Shown here in pieces: positions 36,620-49,100 of a stretch of 64,000 nt of DNA. The DNA comes from Oegoconia quadripuncta (Eukaryota > Arthropoda > Insecta > Lepidoptera > Autostichidae). The stretch lies in the NCBI GenBank assembly GCA_949316235.1, contig OX438742.1:9084815-9148814 (forward strand), read 5' to 3'. The notes below the pieces were generated by a model, which did no database searches, was not told the origin of the DNA, and worked only from the letters and a program-made list of their open reading frames with translations. Every line of letters begins with the position of its first letter. The first letter of the stretch is position 1. A program made the position numbers and the translations under genes.

Positions 36620-39230
36620 TAATATACATTTCTTACGAATTACAACACAAATTATATAATTTTCTTTTTATTAAGCGGGGTTTCAAAATTTCTAATTTGT
36701 TAAGAACTTTATTGTTTGTTGTATTTACTCGAAAGTCTGCACATCATATGAAATGTCGGGACAATCCAACGAATCACGACCATCTGGTAACCCTAGTCCG
36801 ACCACAGACGTATAAATAGTAGCTAACGCATCTCATTTATATACCTACAAAAGTATTTAGCCATGTTTAAACATTGACATATGAAATAACTATAAATTGA
36901 TGATTGAGAAAACCCCGAAAAACTATATCATCCTATCACCAAATAACTGTTTTACAAGATGAATGTCTTCGGAACGACTTAATGGATTTTCATCAAACAT
37001 GACTAATATCGTACAAATACCACACTGAAATTGAACTAAGCATTACTGAGATACAACCAGACAAAAACTGGATACACGCACACATAAAATGCCATCAAAC
37101 ACAGAACACCTCGTAAGTAAAGTATTCCTAGTTTATTGGGAATATTTAAAAAGTCTTGTGTGCGAGTTCTACATGGGTGGGACCCGCGTCCACTTTTGCA
37201 TATTTTGTTTGGTATTCTATTATTTATAAGTCTGTGGGGCAGACGTACTTAGCTGTCCATTAAAAAGTGGAAATACGTGACTGTGATCTAAATTTACTAG
37301 TTGTGGTCATACCTTTCGGGCAACATCCTAAAATCTGCGATAACCATCATATTCCTATTCTTATATGCTACTCGTAAGTATTCACCGTTTTAAGATTCAA
37401 TTTCACTTCGAGTCCATTTAAATTGTATTCTGCGAATTGTCCAGATGTAACTGAATCTCGCGTAGCACAAAGGTACTGGAGGTTGGTATTTTTAGGATTC
37501 TGTACCCAAATGGTCTTCTTACCAAACTAACATACTTCACCGGTTGTCGTCACTGACAAAATTAAACTAACCCGATTCTCCGTGGATGACGTTATTATAA
37601 CAAAAACGGTACAGACCACTCTATTTGGTATAAACGTAGTACGAAATTCTGTTTTATTTTATTATTTAGTATCCAATTAAAATAGTGCTTTTTCAGGAAT
37701 AAAATTGAAATTTTAGGAAACCTAGAAACTGAACAAATATTGGGGTATCTGTAATAAATCATACAATTCATCCGTCATGGCTTTCCTTTCCTCTCATTTA
37801 TCTTAAATATCACTAAAACTTCTCTCAAATCGGACCACGATTTATTGAGATACATCTGGACAAAGACTAGACACAGACACAACACCGTCAAACTCATAAT
37901 ACCCGTCGTTTTTCGTCGGAGGTTAATAAATAGATTACATTGTAAAAAAAATCTATTATTATTTAAAATAAAATTTCTCAAAGAAGGCTGCCATAAAATC
38001 GGGAACATTAAACACTGTTGACGTATTAAACTTTAGTAACCAATTTTAAATTTATATCAAAGAGAGGAAGTTAATTGAATTTCAAATGATGTCTACAGAA
38101 CATTCATTTGAATCTCAAACAAACACTCAATACATAATATACATTTACATTTACACAAATTGAGAATAACACAAGTGACAAACTGTTCTACAACAACCAA
38201 ATTTTTACGGAACCCTCAGTGGGGGAGTTCGACTTGCATTTTGTTGGTTTTTTTTCCTTGTTCCCATGTAAGAAAACAACCGAAAAGAGTTGGAATGCGC
38301 TGTATTGCAACCTCTTTGATAACAACGGGCGGAGTGCGTCCATTACTCAAGTCACTCCGGGCCTCAAATGAGCATGTATGCATTACATGACTACACGTGC
38401 ATATGGGCGCCAGGTTGGAACAAAGCTACTGAGCAGGGCCGGTGCGAGGGGACAAGTCTGTGGTCACAGGCAGAAAGGGTCGACTGCTTTGTCTAAAATT
38501 AACGGATATTTAACGTACCCTAATAACGGTTTGCAATACTTTCGAACACACGGCAGCAGTCTATTATTTTAATTTGACATAAATGGTTCTAACATTGTTT
38601 TGTAAGTGTACATTAAAATATTTCTGGAAGTTATACGTATACCTACTTAATCTACAGCGTTTGTCTTTCATTGCTGAATTACCATTATAGGTATATTCAT
38701 AGGCTACCTATTACTTTAACACCCTTTCAAGGTTTTTAAGGATTTTCTCACTGTTATGGTATATTATACTTGTTTTTTTTTATCTTGTTTTTATCCCGTT
38801 CTACTTTTTTCTCTACCCAAACGTTGTATGGTAGAAATCGCTTAATAGCGATAAGACCGCCTGGTTGTACAATTATTATTTTTTTGCAGCTATATTTAAG
38901 AAGTGTATTGTAGAATTTTGTGCTGTGTTGTAGAGAGTGTACTTGATTGATTGAATGATTGATTATACTTTTCTTAGAACTCCAGGGCTCTAGGTAATTC
39001 CTCAGCATCCACAGCTTTCTAATTATTTCGCACAATGCCGTCCCTGTCCTGCGCTCGAGATTGTGTGGTGACGTCAGTTTCATCTTACGACAGAAACCGT
39101 CCTACTTTGCTTACTTTATCAAAGAATTTTCATCATCGCGTCCCGTACCTCGTTGCCGTGCAATCCTGAAGGTTGTGGAGTTATCTTATGAACAATTATG
39201 AAAATAAGATCGAATGCCAATTGGCGATAG
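36620..39230. other. No gene; repeat pieces
   Basis: 36950-37090 and 37800-37930 belong to the 9935-type family; 38820-38875 is a LINE tail (GGTAGAAATCGCTTAATAGC). The locally GC-richer stretch 38290-38480 has no recognised coding content. Confidence 0.35.
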
Positions 39231-39235
39231 AATTG

Positions 39236-39275
39236 ACGACCGATTGGTGTAGTGGAAAACCTATCACTAAATAAA
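39236..39275 (+). mobile_element. SINE-A2 head fragment
   Basis: GACGACCGATTGGTGTAGTG only; the B-box part is missing. Confidence 0.4.
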
Positions 39276-39384
39276 TGCAAAACCATCAATAAACATAAAT
39301 TATTTACAAAAGGCTATCATAAAATTTTAGATAATTAGAGTGGACATAGACCGCTCGGCGATATTCAATCGAATCTAACTTGGA

Positions 39385-39590
39385 TGTTTGTTTATTGTTG
39401 CTCAATCACGGTGATACGGATGAACTGATTTTGATGAAATTCGGTATATAGGTAGAATGTACCCTGGATTAAGACATAGGATATTTTTATCCTGATAAAC
39501 TGAGTAGTTCCCGCGGGATACACAAATGAAACATATCCGCGATAAAGTCATTTCACGCGGGTGAAGCCGCGGGCGGAAAGCTTGTTATAC
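39385..39590 (-). mobile_element. Dispersed repeat of the 4672 type, reversed
   Basis: TTGCTCAATCACGGTGATAC, GAGTAGTTCCCGCGGGATAC and GGTGAAGCCGCGGGCGGAAA in reverse order of the 4672 copy. Confidence 0.55.
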
Positions 39591-39599
39591 AATATTATA

Positions 39600-42500
39600 T
39601 AGTCCACTTACAAATTGTAACCCAAAACCTACTTAAAAAGAGCAACCCTTGCCCTTTTGCTCATGCAGCTTTATGAGAGTAATAATTTTAATGTTAAGTT
39701 AAAAAAATAACATTTTAAAGTGTATATTTTAAAATATATAAAATACGAGTATGTTTGACTGACTAATAGATGTTTTTACTTTAATAGGCGAGCAGAAAAT
39801 GCCGACGAAAGGAAAATAACATTATTTAACTTACAATTGCCGTACTCTCGGAGACTTACTCCCTAGAGAAGAATAACTTAATTTTTAACGCTGTAATGCG
39901 CTTACACCGCTCTGCCATCGCCGTGCGCCGATGTGATGTACTTACAAGTTTAAGTATACTCAGTAGTTATCGCTTAAACAAGGAATGTTCCTTTAAAAAT
40001 ATGGTGTCATATGTAAATGCCCTTATTCAGTCTTATAACGTCGTATTCAACAAAACAATGAGAAAAGAAAAAAAATGAGCAGATGGTGTCGCAAGCGTCG
40101 CTGAGCGGGTCGTCATACTCGTTCTTTCTTTCCATCATCTTTCGAGCACTCGGTCGTGTCCGTTATAAGTCGATTCTAACTTCTACGGCACCTTTTGTTT
40201 GGATAAATACCTGTGACTTGCCTGTATATTACAATACAATACTCTTTATTTCACAAAATAATTCTACCAGGCGTCCCGGCTATTTGTGGGAAAGTAACAT
40301 TATTAACTGCAATATTAATTTTTTGATATGCAGCCATTGTTCATAAAGCATATCTTTTCTACTACAGGCAATGCAATTGCAAGCGAGCCTATCAGAGAAT
40401 AATTCAATTTTACTGTGCATTCAATCAAGGTATTGAATAAAACGTTTCAGCACTGTTAAATATTGGGTTTTCATTTGGAATTGCTGGTAATGATTCCATT
40501 TGATTGGAACATTATTAATACGGTTGCTTGTGCTTCCAAATATTAGATACCTAAATAGTTGTAAGTTAATTGAAACTCCAGTAAATTATGGACGAAGTTG
40601 ATGGATTTTTGCGGTTCATGTGAGCGTGTGTTACCCAATTTATTCATAATCGATTCAACCGTGTGATTGAAACACAAACAAAGTTTGAAACTTACATGTT
40701 AGCAGTGGTAGTTGTTGCCGTATGGTTCCTTGCAGAGTGGAATAGAACCAACGAGTCTCTTCCCCTGGGTATCGATAACTAAGGGGTCAGGACCTTCAAA
40801 TTAAAGCCAATTATGGTGAACACCGTCGTTGATGCCATGCCCTCAAAAAATCCTGCGACCGCGACCCTGCCTGCTCAGCATCAAGGCATATCATCCCTTT
40901 GACTATGGTGCAAACCTCGAATCTCCATACATAGCACCATTGCTATTTTTAAACGACAAAATCTTGTGGGGAAATGTCTGGGTTTGTATTTGGTTTCTAT
41001 TGGCAAATATCAAAAGTGAAAAAAGTCATTGCCAAGATGGAATCGGCTTTCATCCATAGCAACTTCCCGCGAAATTCATTAGGTTATCTATCCACTTTGT
41101 TACTTCTATGTTAGTTTCAGTTTATTATTTAGCAATAAACACGAACCTAAATAGTCTGGTCTTAATGTACTAAATTTGTATTGAAACGTGAGCTTCGGCC
41201 GACCATGTCAGTGCAAGAACCTATATTTAGCTAATATGTATATAACATATTATTATGATAAGATGGGCTCAATTTCTTAAACAAAGTAACATTGTGAAGG
41301 AAATAATACAGAGGATGTGCATTCAACAAAAACTGGTATGATGACAACGTCATGCCGACCTTGTGGTTATGGTTGAGTGCGAGCTTCAACCGATAAGAGG
41401 TAGCGATATTAGAAATAATGATAGAAGTTAAACTTTTTAACGGAAATTCATTGTAACGGAAAATAAACACTGCCGCGATAGTTAAAGTTATCTTGCGAGC
41501 ATGCAATGCGTCAAAATTTTGAGTAGATTGAAGAGCCACTCTCAACTATACTCACCCCAAAGCTGAAGATAGTTTGACTCTTTGCATTAACATTATGAAA
41601 AAACAACATTATAATAGAAATTTAAAATTATAAAATTAGACGCTCATAATTTGTAAATCCTATAGGTGTAAACTGTATTACAGTAAGCTACTGTTATTGT
41701 AACTGGACTTTATACACATGCTGTAACTTTATCAAGCAATCAAAATAAAGTTAAATAATAAAAAATTCTAAATAGTATATAACTCGGGAACAGAACCCCA
41801 CGTGTTTGTAATTTAAATGTTGACAAAACTAAAAAAGGTTAAGTCCTCAAAGAATATAACTTCAGAACGATTAACGGTAGATCAGTGAATCGCTTCCGCC
41901 TCCGCTCATCGCTTCGCACCGTGTCCTCAGTATTAGGTATAACTAGTATGACTAGCACACGACTGGCATTATTAATTTGACACTATTTCTATATTCATAC
42001 AGCGTTAGTTTATACGTAAAATTTATGCTGTAACATTTCCGTTGATCTCCTGGTTTTGTAGGTATTTACTTTAGTTAGTAGCTGGTGGGAAACCACACTG
42101 ACCGCAAAAAAGATAAATAAGTAGTTAGGGGCGATAAACGCTATCAAGGTTTTCTCTACCAATAGGTACCATTGTTCAAAGGGGCTTTCATTCACTTTCA
42201 AAATGACAAATATACAGGTTGAAATTCGCATTAATGTGACAATTTCCGCTAAACTACTTACAATTTAAAAACGTAATACATATTGCTACATCACATTTTT
42301 TAAGCTGTTTGAAATAAAGTCCAACATTGTGCACTCATCCATATACACTGGGAACGCACCTGCTATATGCTTTTGCAAAAGAAGTGAGCGCCTTATGCAC
42401 TTGCTTCTCGTGATGAGAAAATCGATAGTTTAAGTCAAGTAGTCACTTTCATCCGTGTGCAGGTCTGTAAATTACACGATTACTCCACTTAGCAACTGAT

Positions 42501-43090
42501 CTATTCCTGTTCACCCTAGTGCGGAGCCAATCGACAACGGCGCCGACATCGTGTTTATCCGCCAAACATATCGGTAAACTACATTCAACAGTTGCGGCGG
42601 GGATTGTGGGCACCACAGAGTTTATCATTCATTTGACAGTGCTGGCTAGCGAATTGGTAGCGGTTAAATGTTTTAAAACGAGCAAAAAATCCTCCCTTTA
42701 TGGGAACGTGTAAACTCGTTAACACCACCGACGTTTCACGCACTCGATTTAAAATATTTACCATTCTACCGTATTCATACTGGGAATTTCTATAGTTTCG
42801 TTATGTTAGTTTATTTGTCTGTGTTTCTTTTCAGCTGTATATCACACCTGTTTTACTCGTAAAAGAGAGAGTAATAAGTCGTTATAAATTAAAACTCAAT
42901 TGTGAAGAATTTAGACCAGTCAGTATTGTGGCTACTTACAATTAATACAATATTGTCTACCTATGTAAAATTATAAATGAGATTTTTTGGAGTTTATGAT
43001 TGCTATATACATTTTTTATAATGATTAACTCGTTCACTTTACGATATGACATGATGATGTGGACATATCTATCTTTTGGATAACATTTAC
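39600..43090. other. No gene seen
   Basis: Small frames only (e.g. 40083-40346, 41231-41545), none with a domain or a family that I recognise. Confidence 0.3.
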
Positions 43091-43098
43091 ATCATATA

Positions 43099-43300
43099 GA
43101 CGACCGGTTGGTATAGTGGATAGTTCGAACGGTTGCCAGTTCGAATCCCGCGAGGGGTAAATGTTTGTGTGATAAATACAAATGGATGTTTAAATCAATA
43201 TTCATGTATGCTTATCCGTTATCTAGTACCCACAGTACAAGCTTTGCTTAGTTCGGGACTAGATATTGGTGTAACTGTCCCAAATATTTATTTATTTAAT
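43099..43300 (+). mobile_element. SINE-A2, plus strand
   Basis: Head GACGACCGGTTGGTATAGTG and AGTTCGAATCCCGCGAGGGG, body CTTATCCGTTATCTAGTACC, end near CAAATATTTATTTATTT. Confidence 0.7.
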
Positions 43301-43309
43301 TTAATATCC

Positions 43310-44680
43310 ATTTATAAAAACACATAGAAACGGCCGAATTGAGAACCGTAACCTCCTCCTTTTTGAATTCGGTCAAAAATGAATAGTTAAAAGTCAAAAT
43401 TGGTTATTACGTTACTGAATACTGCACACTGAAATCTAAAGTACATATAAGTTAGAAAAGAAAGGGAAAATATCACAGCTACTAGATTGGTACAAGTAAT
43501 TCATGACTAATAATGCAATGTATGTATGACAAATGTATTTGGTCATAATGAATCCATTTAAATTAAATTTGTTTTTTTACATACAGAATATACCTACAAT
43601 TTCAGTTCCGTTGTCAGAAACAACGGAACCCTTTTGCGCGTAGTCCGTCACGCACTTGCTATTTTTATCCTGAATATACGAGTATGAAAGGATAATTGGT
43701 TTTCCGCTGTCACACAACGAGGCCGATTTATACTTGTTCGGGTGGTATTTCGTTACATATTATCTTTACATATTTCATTGGTTTCCTTCTCTGAAAATAA
43801 AAAACCGAATAACTGCGAATCTGACTCGCGCACCGAGGGTTCCGTACAAACTTGTACATAGATAGTTCGTCCATCACGGCAACCGAGTCTCGAAGAAAAG
43901 TTGAAGAATGAAAGTAATCGCAAAGAAATACTATAATACACTGACTTAGAAGCTTGATTTTTTATAGCTTCAGGTGACCATAGACCAAAGAGTTTATATT
44001 AATCTGAACTCAATGTCTCCACGCGTTCCAGAGAAATACTACCTTGACAGACGACCAACGAAGTGATCCTCTAGGAGTTCGTTTCGAGGTACTGAACCCA
44101 AAAAAAACAAATTGTGAATAAATATTCGTAAGGGATAGTGCTGGTACCTTTCTATATTTTCGGTTTTCGATTATTTGAATTTTATTTGTTTTGTTTTGTT
44201 TTCAATAATATCAAAGGGCGAACAGGCCGATGGCTCACATGTTGGGAGGTGGGTGGTCTAATAACATTCGCAATACCAGGGGAATCGCGTAAGTATTTCC
44301 GACGAAATTCCTTTCCGAAGCAAGGGGTCCGACCTAGAAATGAGAGGAGTGCTCCTTGTTGGGTCAGTTGTAGGAAGAGCGATTCAATTTAATGTTTAGG
44401 CGGCTCGTAATGAATGCCGTCGTACATTACGCCACATGACCTCATATTAAGCTTTCACAGAAAACTGTGCTGCTCAGAGCGGATTCCTTAGATTCTGATA
44501 AATTTCTTTGGATCCTTACCGATTGACATTGAGCAGCTCAGTTTCTTACTTGCAGCAAATGTCCGTAATACATGACCATCCGCCTAGGCTTTTTGATAAT
44601 TTAACAATATGCGTACTACAGTGGGGTCTTTTCCTCCTAGACACGATTTTCCATGGCTGACATGGAAATCCTTAATCGGT
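43310..44680. other. No gene; LINE scraps
   Basis: 43330-43375 is a repeat tail, and 44215-44290 (GGGCGAACAGGCCGATGGCT) is a common LINE-associated piece. Confidence 0.35.
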
Positions 44681-44689
44681 TTCGGACTC

Positions 44690-44960
44690 AAGTCAAAAAT
44701 AATCAGTGAAGTGGGGCATCTCCGAGTGATCGGTGTGAGTGCGGAGTCTCCACGCAGACAATGAATCACCTATTATCTTGCTTCGTGTGTCCTGACTGCA
44801 CGTTTGACGACCTCCTAACGCTACAGAGAGTGCTGTTAGTTTTGATCCAATAAAATTTGAAACTTGCCTCGACTCGAAAAGAAGAAGAAGTGAGGTCGTA
44901 TCCAAGATTTGTAGAGCATAAGTCATGGGCAGTAAAGTACCCCTCCGACCTATTTAACAC
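44690..44960 (+). pseudogene. LINE pol C-terminal remnant
   Basis: The plus-strand reading CECGVSTQTMNHLLSCFVCP then DCTFDDLL resembles the Cys/His cluster at the end of lepidopteran LINE polyproteins (C-CG---QTM-HLL-C--C). It is followed by stops and a decayed YP-LF-type end. Confidence 0.5.
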
Positions 44961-45979
44961 ACTCAACTCTTTAGCTTTGCTCTCCAAATGACTTCGGAAC
45001 TGCACATCGCTCAAAATGTCGACTTCGTATCGAGTATCCCGATACTCTTAGAGTTAGTAAGCGCAGTGACTTGAAACTTTGGCGATTGAATACCCTAGTT
45101 CTATTCATAAACGACTTTATATACGTAGGTAGATGATTTATGATTATCGTACCCAATGATGGATGATCGGTGCACTAAAAATTGTGCCGTAGTTTCACTT
45201 AAAGTTTTACTCGATGAACAAACCTGTCCCTCAACTTACGTGAAAAATACGAAATGTCGGCGTGTTACTTTGGCTAAACAGTAACACGCTTTGTAACGGG
45301 AATTCCATTTTTTTTTACATTAAACTTGAACAGTTTTCCCCTCCAGACAGTGCTACAGACAGTGCGTGGCGGACGGACCTCCAAACCATTCGTATTTTTA
45401 TGGGAAACACTTAAGTACTTAATGTAGCACTAATTCTTCACTTGCACGCTCTAACCTAATTCCAGACCACTTTCATTGGTCGCTTATTCACTATAGCTTT
45501 TATCTATGTACATATGTACTTACTATATAATTAGTTCATTTATATGCATGAGTGATATATAGTTACATTGCTAGTTTTCCGCTGGTATCACAGCTGGTAT
45601 GGTATAATTATGCTAGAAGGCGCCTTGCAAGTAAAGTAAATGTGGAAACTTAGTTTAACGACTTACGAAAGATGCCATAAAAATTTTGAAGCGGAGTTTA
45701 TGGAAACATTTTGTATAAGGTATAAAAATGTTTTTAATTTGACGCCGTAATTGACGAAGCCATGTTAATTCTGTGCTCAAACTTTATGTAGTTAAATGTT
45801 TCCATTTTATTTTTATTATTCACTTTATATAAATAGATCGAGGAGATGTTAACTCGTAACTATTTAGCTAATACAGTTAACTAGTCGGATTCATTCTTAT
45901 CCAGTAGCAACATATACAATTATACACAAATTGTATACAAAGGTGGTAACCAAGTTTTAAATGAATCTATGCTTTGCAG
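44961..45979. other. DIP2 intron or 5' flank, no gene seen
   Basis: No coding frame matching DIP2 or another family. Confidence 0.35.
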
Positions 45980-46108
45980 AAGTGAGACAGGAGGCGGTAC
46001 AGCAGGCCCTGGCAGAGATGCAGAACAGACCGAAGCCTTCGCTGCCGATGCCCTCCAAGAGGACCTCCATGATGGCGAAAAGCCCGGATAGAGAGAAACA
46101 TGAGCTCT
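45980..46108 (+). CDS. DIP2: DIP2 exon a: linker after the DMAP1-binding domain
   Basis: First DIP2 exon that I can place. The acceptor is tttgcag ending at 45979 and the donor is gtgagt at 46109. The exon starts with two bases of a split codon (G|AA, Glu) and ends with one base of the next. It encodes EVRQEAVQQALAEMQNRPKP followed by a basic PMPSKR stretch, the segment that in other DIP2 proteins directly follows the DMAP1-binding region. The split first codon means at least one upstream coding exon exists; I did not find it in 1-45979. Confidence 0.93.
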
Positions 46109-49100
46109 GTGAGTACTAAACCGCAATAAGTCGATGCGTAATCCATTTACTCGGACAAGCCTGTTTTACAAGTTGTCAGTTCAAATTGAACCTTAGCTTT
46201 CATTCATTATTAGCGTCGATTTTAAAGATTTTAAATTGATTTACTTATTCTATTAATCCAGGAAGATAATTATACGATCAAATATTGGTTTTACCTTGGA
46301 ACGGTGTCATACATTAGAGTCCAACTTGTGTAATATACCATGACGACTTGTTTATGAATGACGAGAAAGAGGGGTACCATCGCAGGTTCTATTCTTAGCA
46401 GAAACTTAGCCCTCTAGATTTTACTGCGATCGTACAATTGGAAAATGTTCTGTTGGCTGTTGGAAGGCGTTGGTGACCACCCTTAACCAACCTAACCTTG
46501 AGCTGAAAGCTAGATCTGACAGTTCGAACTGACAGCCAACATTACATTTCTCATCTCATTAACAGCGTCAAGCTCTGAAGAGGATTCTTTGGTTGGCGAT
46601 GCGGAGCTGCCACCACCACCGGAGCTGGGCTCGCCTCCCGCCCGCCGCCCTGCTGCGCCGCATCCCCGATCCCACCCTCACCCTCTGCCACAACCGCACC
46701 TCCCACACCCACCGCACCCACCGCATGTCCCACACCCACCGCATGTTCCACACCCACCGCACCAACCTCATACACACCAGCCCCACCAGCCCCATCCTCC
46801 TCCGCCCCAGCCCCATCCGCCTCAACAACCGCCGAGGGAGAAGAAACATCAAGCAAGAGAACGGACAGAGATAGACTTGAGTGAAATGACTTCATTCCCA
46901 GCATGTAAGTACATATTACGAGTAATGTTATAATGAAACTTAGCAATGGGTATGACACTCTGTATTAATAGTTTGATACTAGACTTTCAAAATCCAGTTG
47001 TTTTGATTATTAATGGCGCGATTTAAAACTCCAAATACAAACTCCAATTATAATTTTGGACCAAAACAACAACGTCGATATTTAATTATCCCGGCTAACC
47101 TAAACGCTGTTAATCGCCACCATTCAGCCAACACAATTGAGCTCCACTCGATCCGAGACCCTATTGTGAACCGCCAATTTTTCCATCAAACTCTGTAGGT
47201 AATTGGTCGCGCGAGCCAAGAGCTATCCAATGAAAACTTCTACATCTCTCCTAACTCCTCGCTAACGACTGAACACTAATTCAATTTCGCCCGACACCTC
47301 TGCAGTCTAATTTGAAAGTAATAAAATATATTCACGTCGTGTGCAAGCCGTGTTGTTCCCGGTACTTACGTACGGTTCTCGAGACTGTCGTGAAAGGAGA
47401 CTATGAGATAGTGACGTAACGATTATACCTTTGGACGGGGATGGATACGTCATGTATGCAGAACTTCCAAAATGTATATTTTTTTTATGCACAACGGGTT
47501 AGCACTTGACCTCAATCACACCTGATGTTAAGTGAAGATGAGGTCGAAGGTGGAAGCGTACTGATCCGGAAACCCAAATATTTGGGGAACTGGCTATCTT
47601 ATCTCTGACAACCGGTTCCGGTGTTCCGATTGGAACACAACAATGCTATTAACATTGCTCTGTTTGGCGGCAGATTTAGATGAGATGGTGGTAGCTAGCC
47701 AGGCGGACATTTAAAATGCCCTACCACCGATCAATATGAGCCCATCCCTGGAATATGTAAAACAGGGACTTAAAGATCTATGTGTGTGTTTCCGTCTTTG
47801 TCCGGATGTATTTCAGTACAATGCGTTGGTGCGATTTGTGTGCGGTTTTTTTTATATTAAAGACTAAACGAGCGGACAGGTTATTAACAATGTTTGGTGA
47901 AAATCTGTTAGCCGTTTCGAAGATATTTAGCTTTTTAGAGTATTTGGATGATACCATAGTCTATCGGGGATTTTCTAAATTTATTTTTGAAGTCATGTAA
48001 GATTAAACTTTGGATAGGTTCTTTTAGCCATGCTTGAATGCAACGCATGCGTTTCGCCGAGCTTTTTGGTTTGGTTTATCTGGATGATGTAACTTATTCG
48101 GAGGTTATCTACATTTTCAGTAAATAGTTATTTACATATTATATCTATGCCGTGATACTCGAAAGTAGTCTGGACAGCGCCTACTATTCTTTTACAGTCT
48201 GAAATCGACAATCTAATATCCAGGTTTGACTTTGAACCCCTGAATCCTCTAGTACACGTCACTTGACAATGGAAGAGAACATAGACTTACATATGCAGCA
48301 GTAATAAATTATAAATATCCTTGCACATACACACAGTGCCATCTAGTTCCACACTAAGCAACTAGGCTTGTATTATGGATACCAGATGGTTGATAAACTA
48401 CACAAATACATTTTTTTTTGTAAATAAATACATAAATAAATGAAAAACATCCATAACTCGGGAACACATGTCTGTATTCATCATACAAACGGGATTCGAA
48501 CCCGCGACCTTTTGGCATAGCAGTCAGAATTTTTAACCACTACACCAAACAGGTCGTCAGTAGACTTCTAATATAGTTTTACCTATAGATGATGATTAGT
48601 GTCTAGTTGGACTAACAATCTCCTCTGTCGGTTGCCGCAATGCGGCTTAGGTTCATTGAAGTACGCGAAGATGGGAAAAGTAGATACAAGTTATCAATTA
48701 AACTTCAGATAGCGCGCCGCAACTTTATCGTTTTCATTCAAGTTCAGATGTTTCCTCGCTCACAAGTTATTTGTTAGAAATGTTGGAATTTGCAGAGAAA
48801 ATGCAATAAAACTATTATTCAAACTTGTGGTATTCTGTGTCGCGATAGATATTGTTATTCCGTGTCAGTACGCTTCCACTTTCGACTTCATCTTCACTTA
48901 ACATCAGGTGTGATTGAGGTCAAGTACCGACCAACCCCAAAAAAAAAAAGTTAAACGCACTTTTATCGATAAAAAGTCGAATGAAGGATTCCGCTAAGTT
49001 GTAAACATTTTTGCTTGATACTGCAGAAAAATTCAAAATTAATAAATCGACATCGTCTTCGAATACATTTTTCTTGTTTTCGGTGTCGAAACCTTTAGGT

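Noticed and set aside
44881..44900. Possible DMAP1-binding exon because of a Lys-Lys-Glu-like run
   Set aside because: The frame meets a stop, lacks the GDITQKGYEKKR-type motif, and sits in a LINE remnant.
46551..46958. Minus-strand frames opposite DIP2 exon b
   Set aside because: Produced by the GC-rich His/Pro repeat; Gly/Ala/Val low-complexity, no support.
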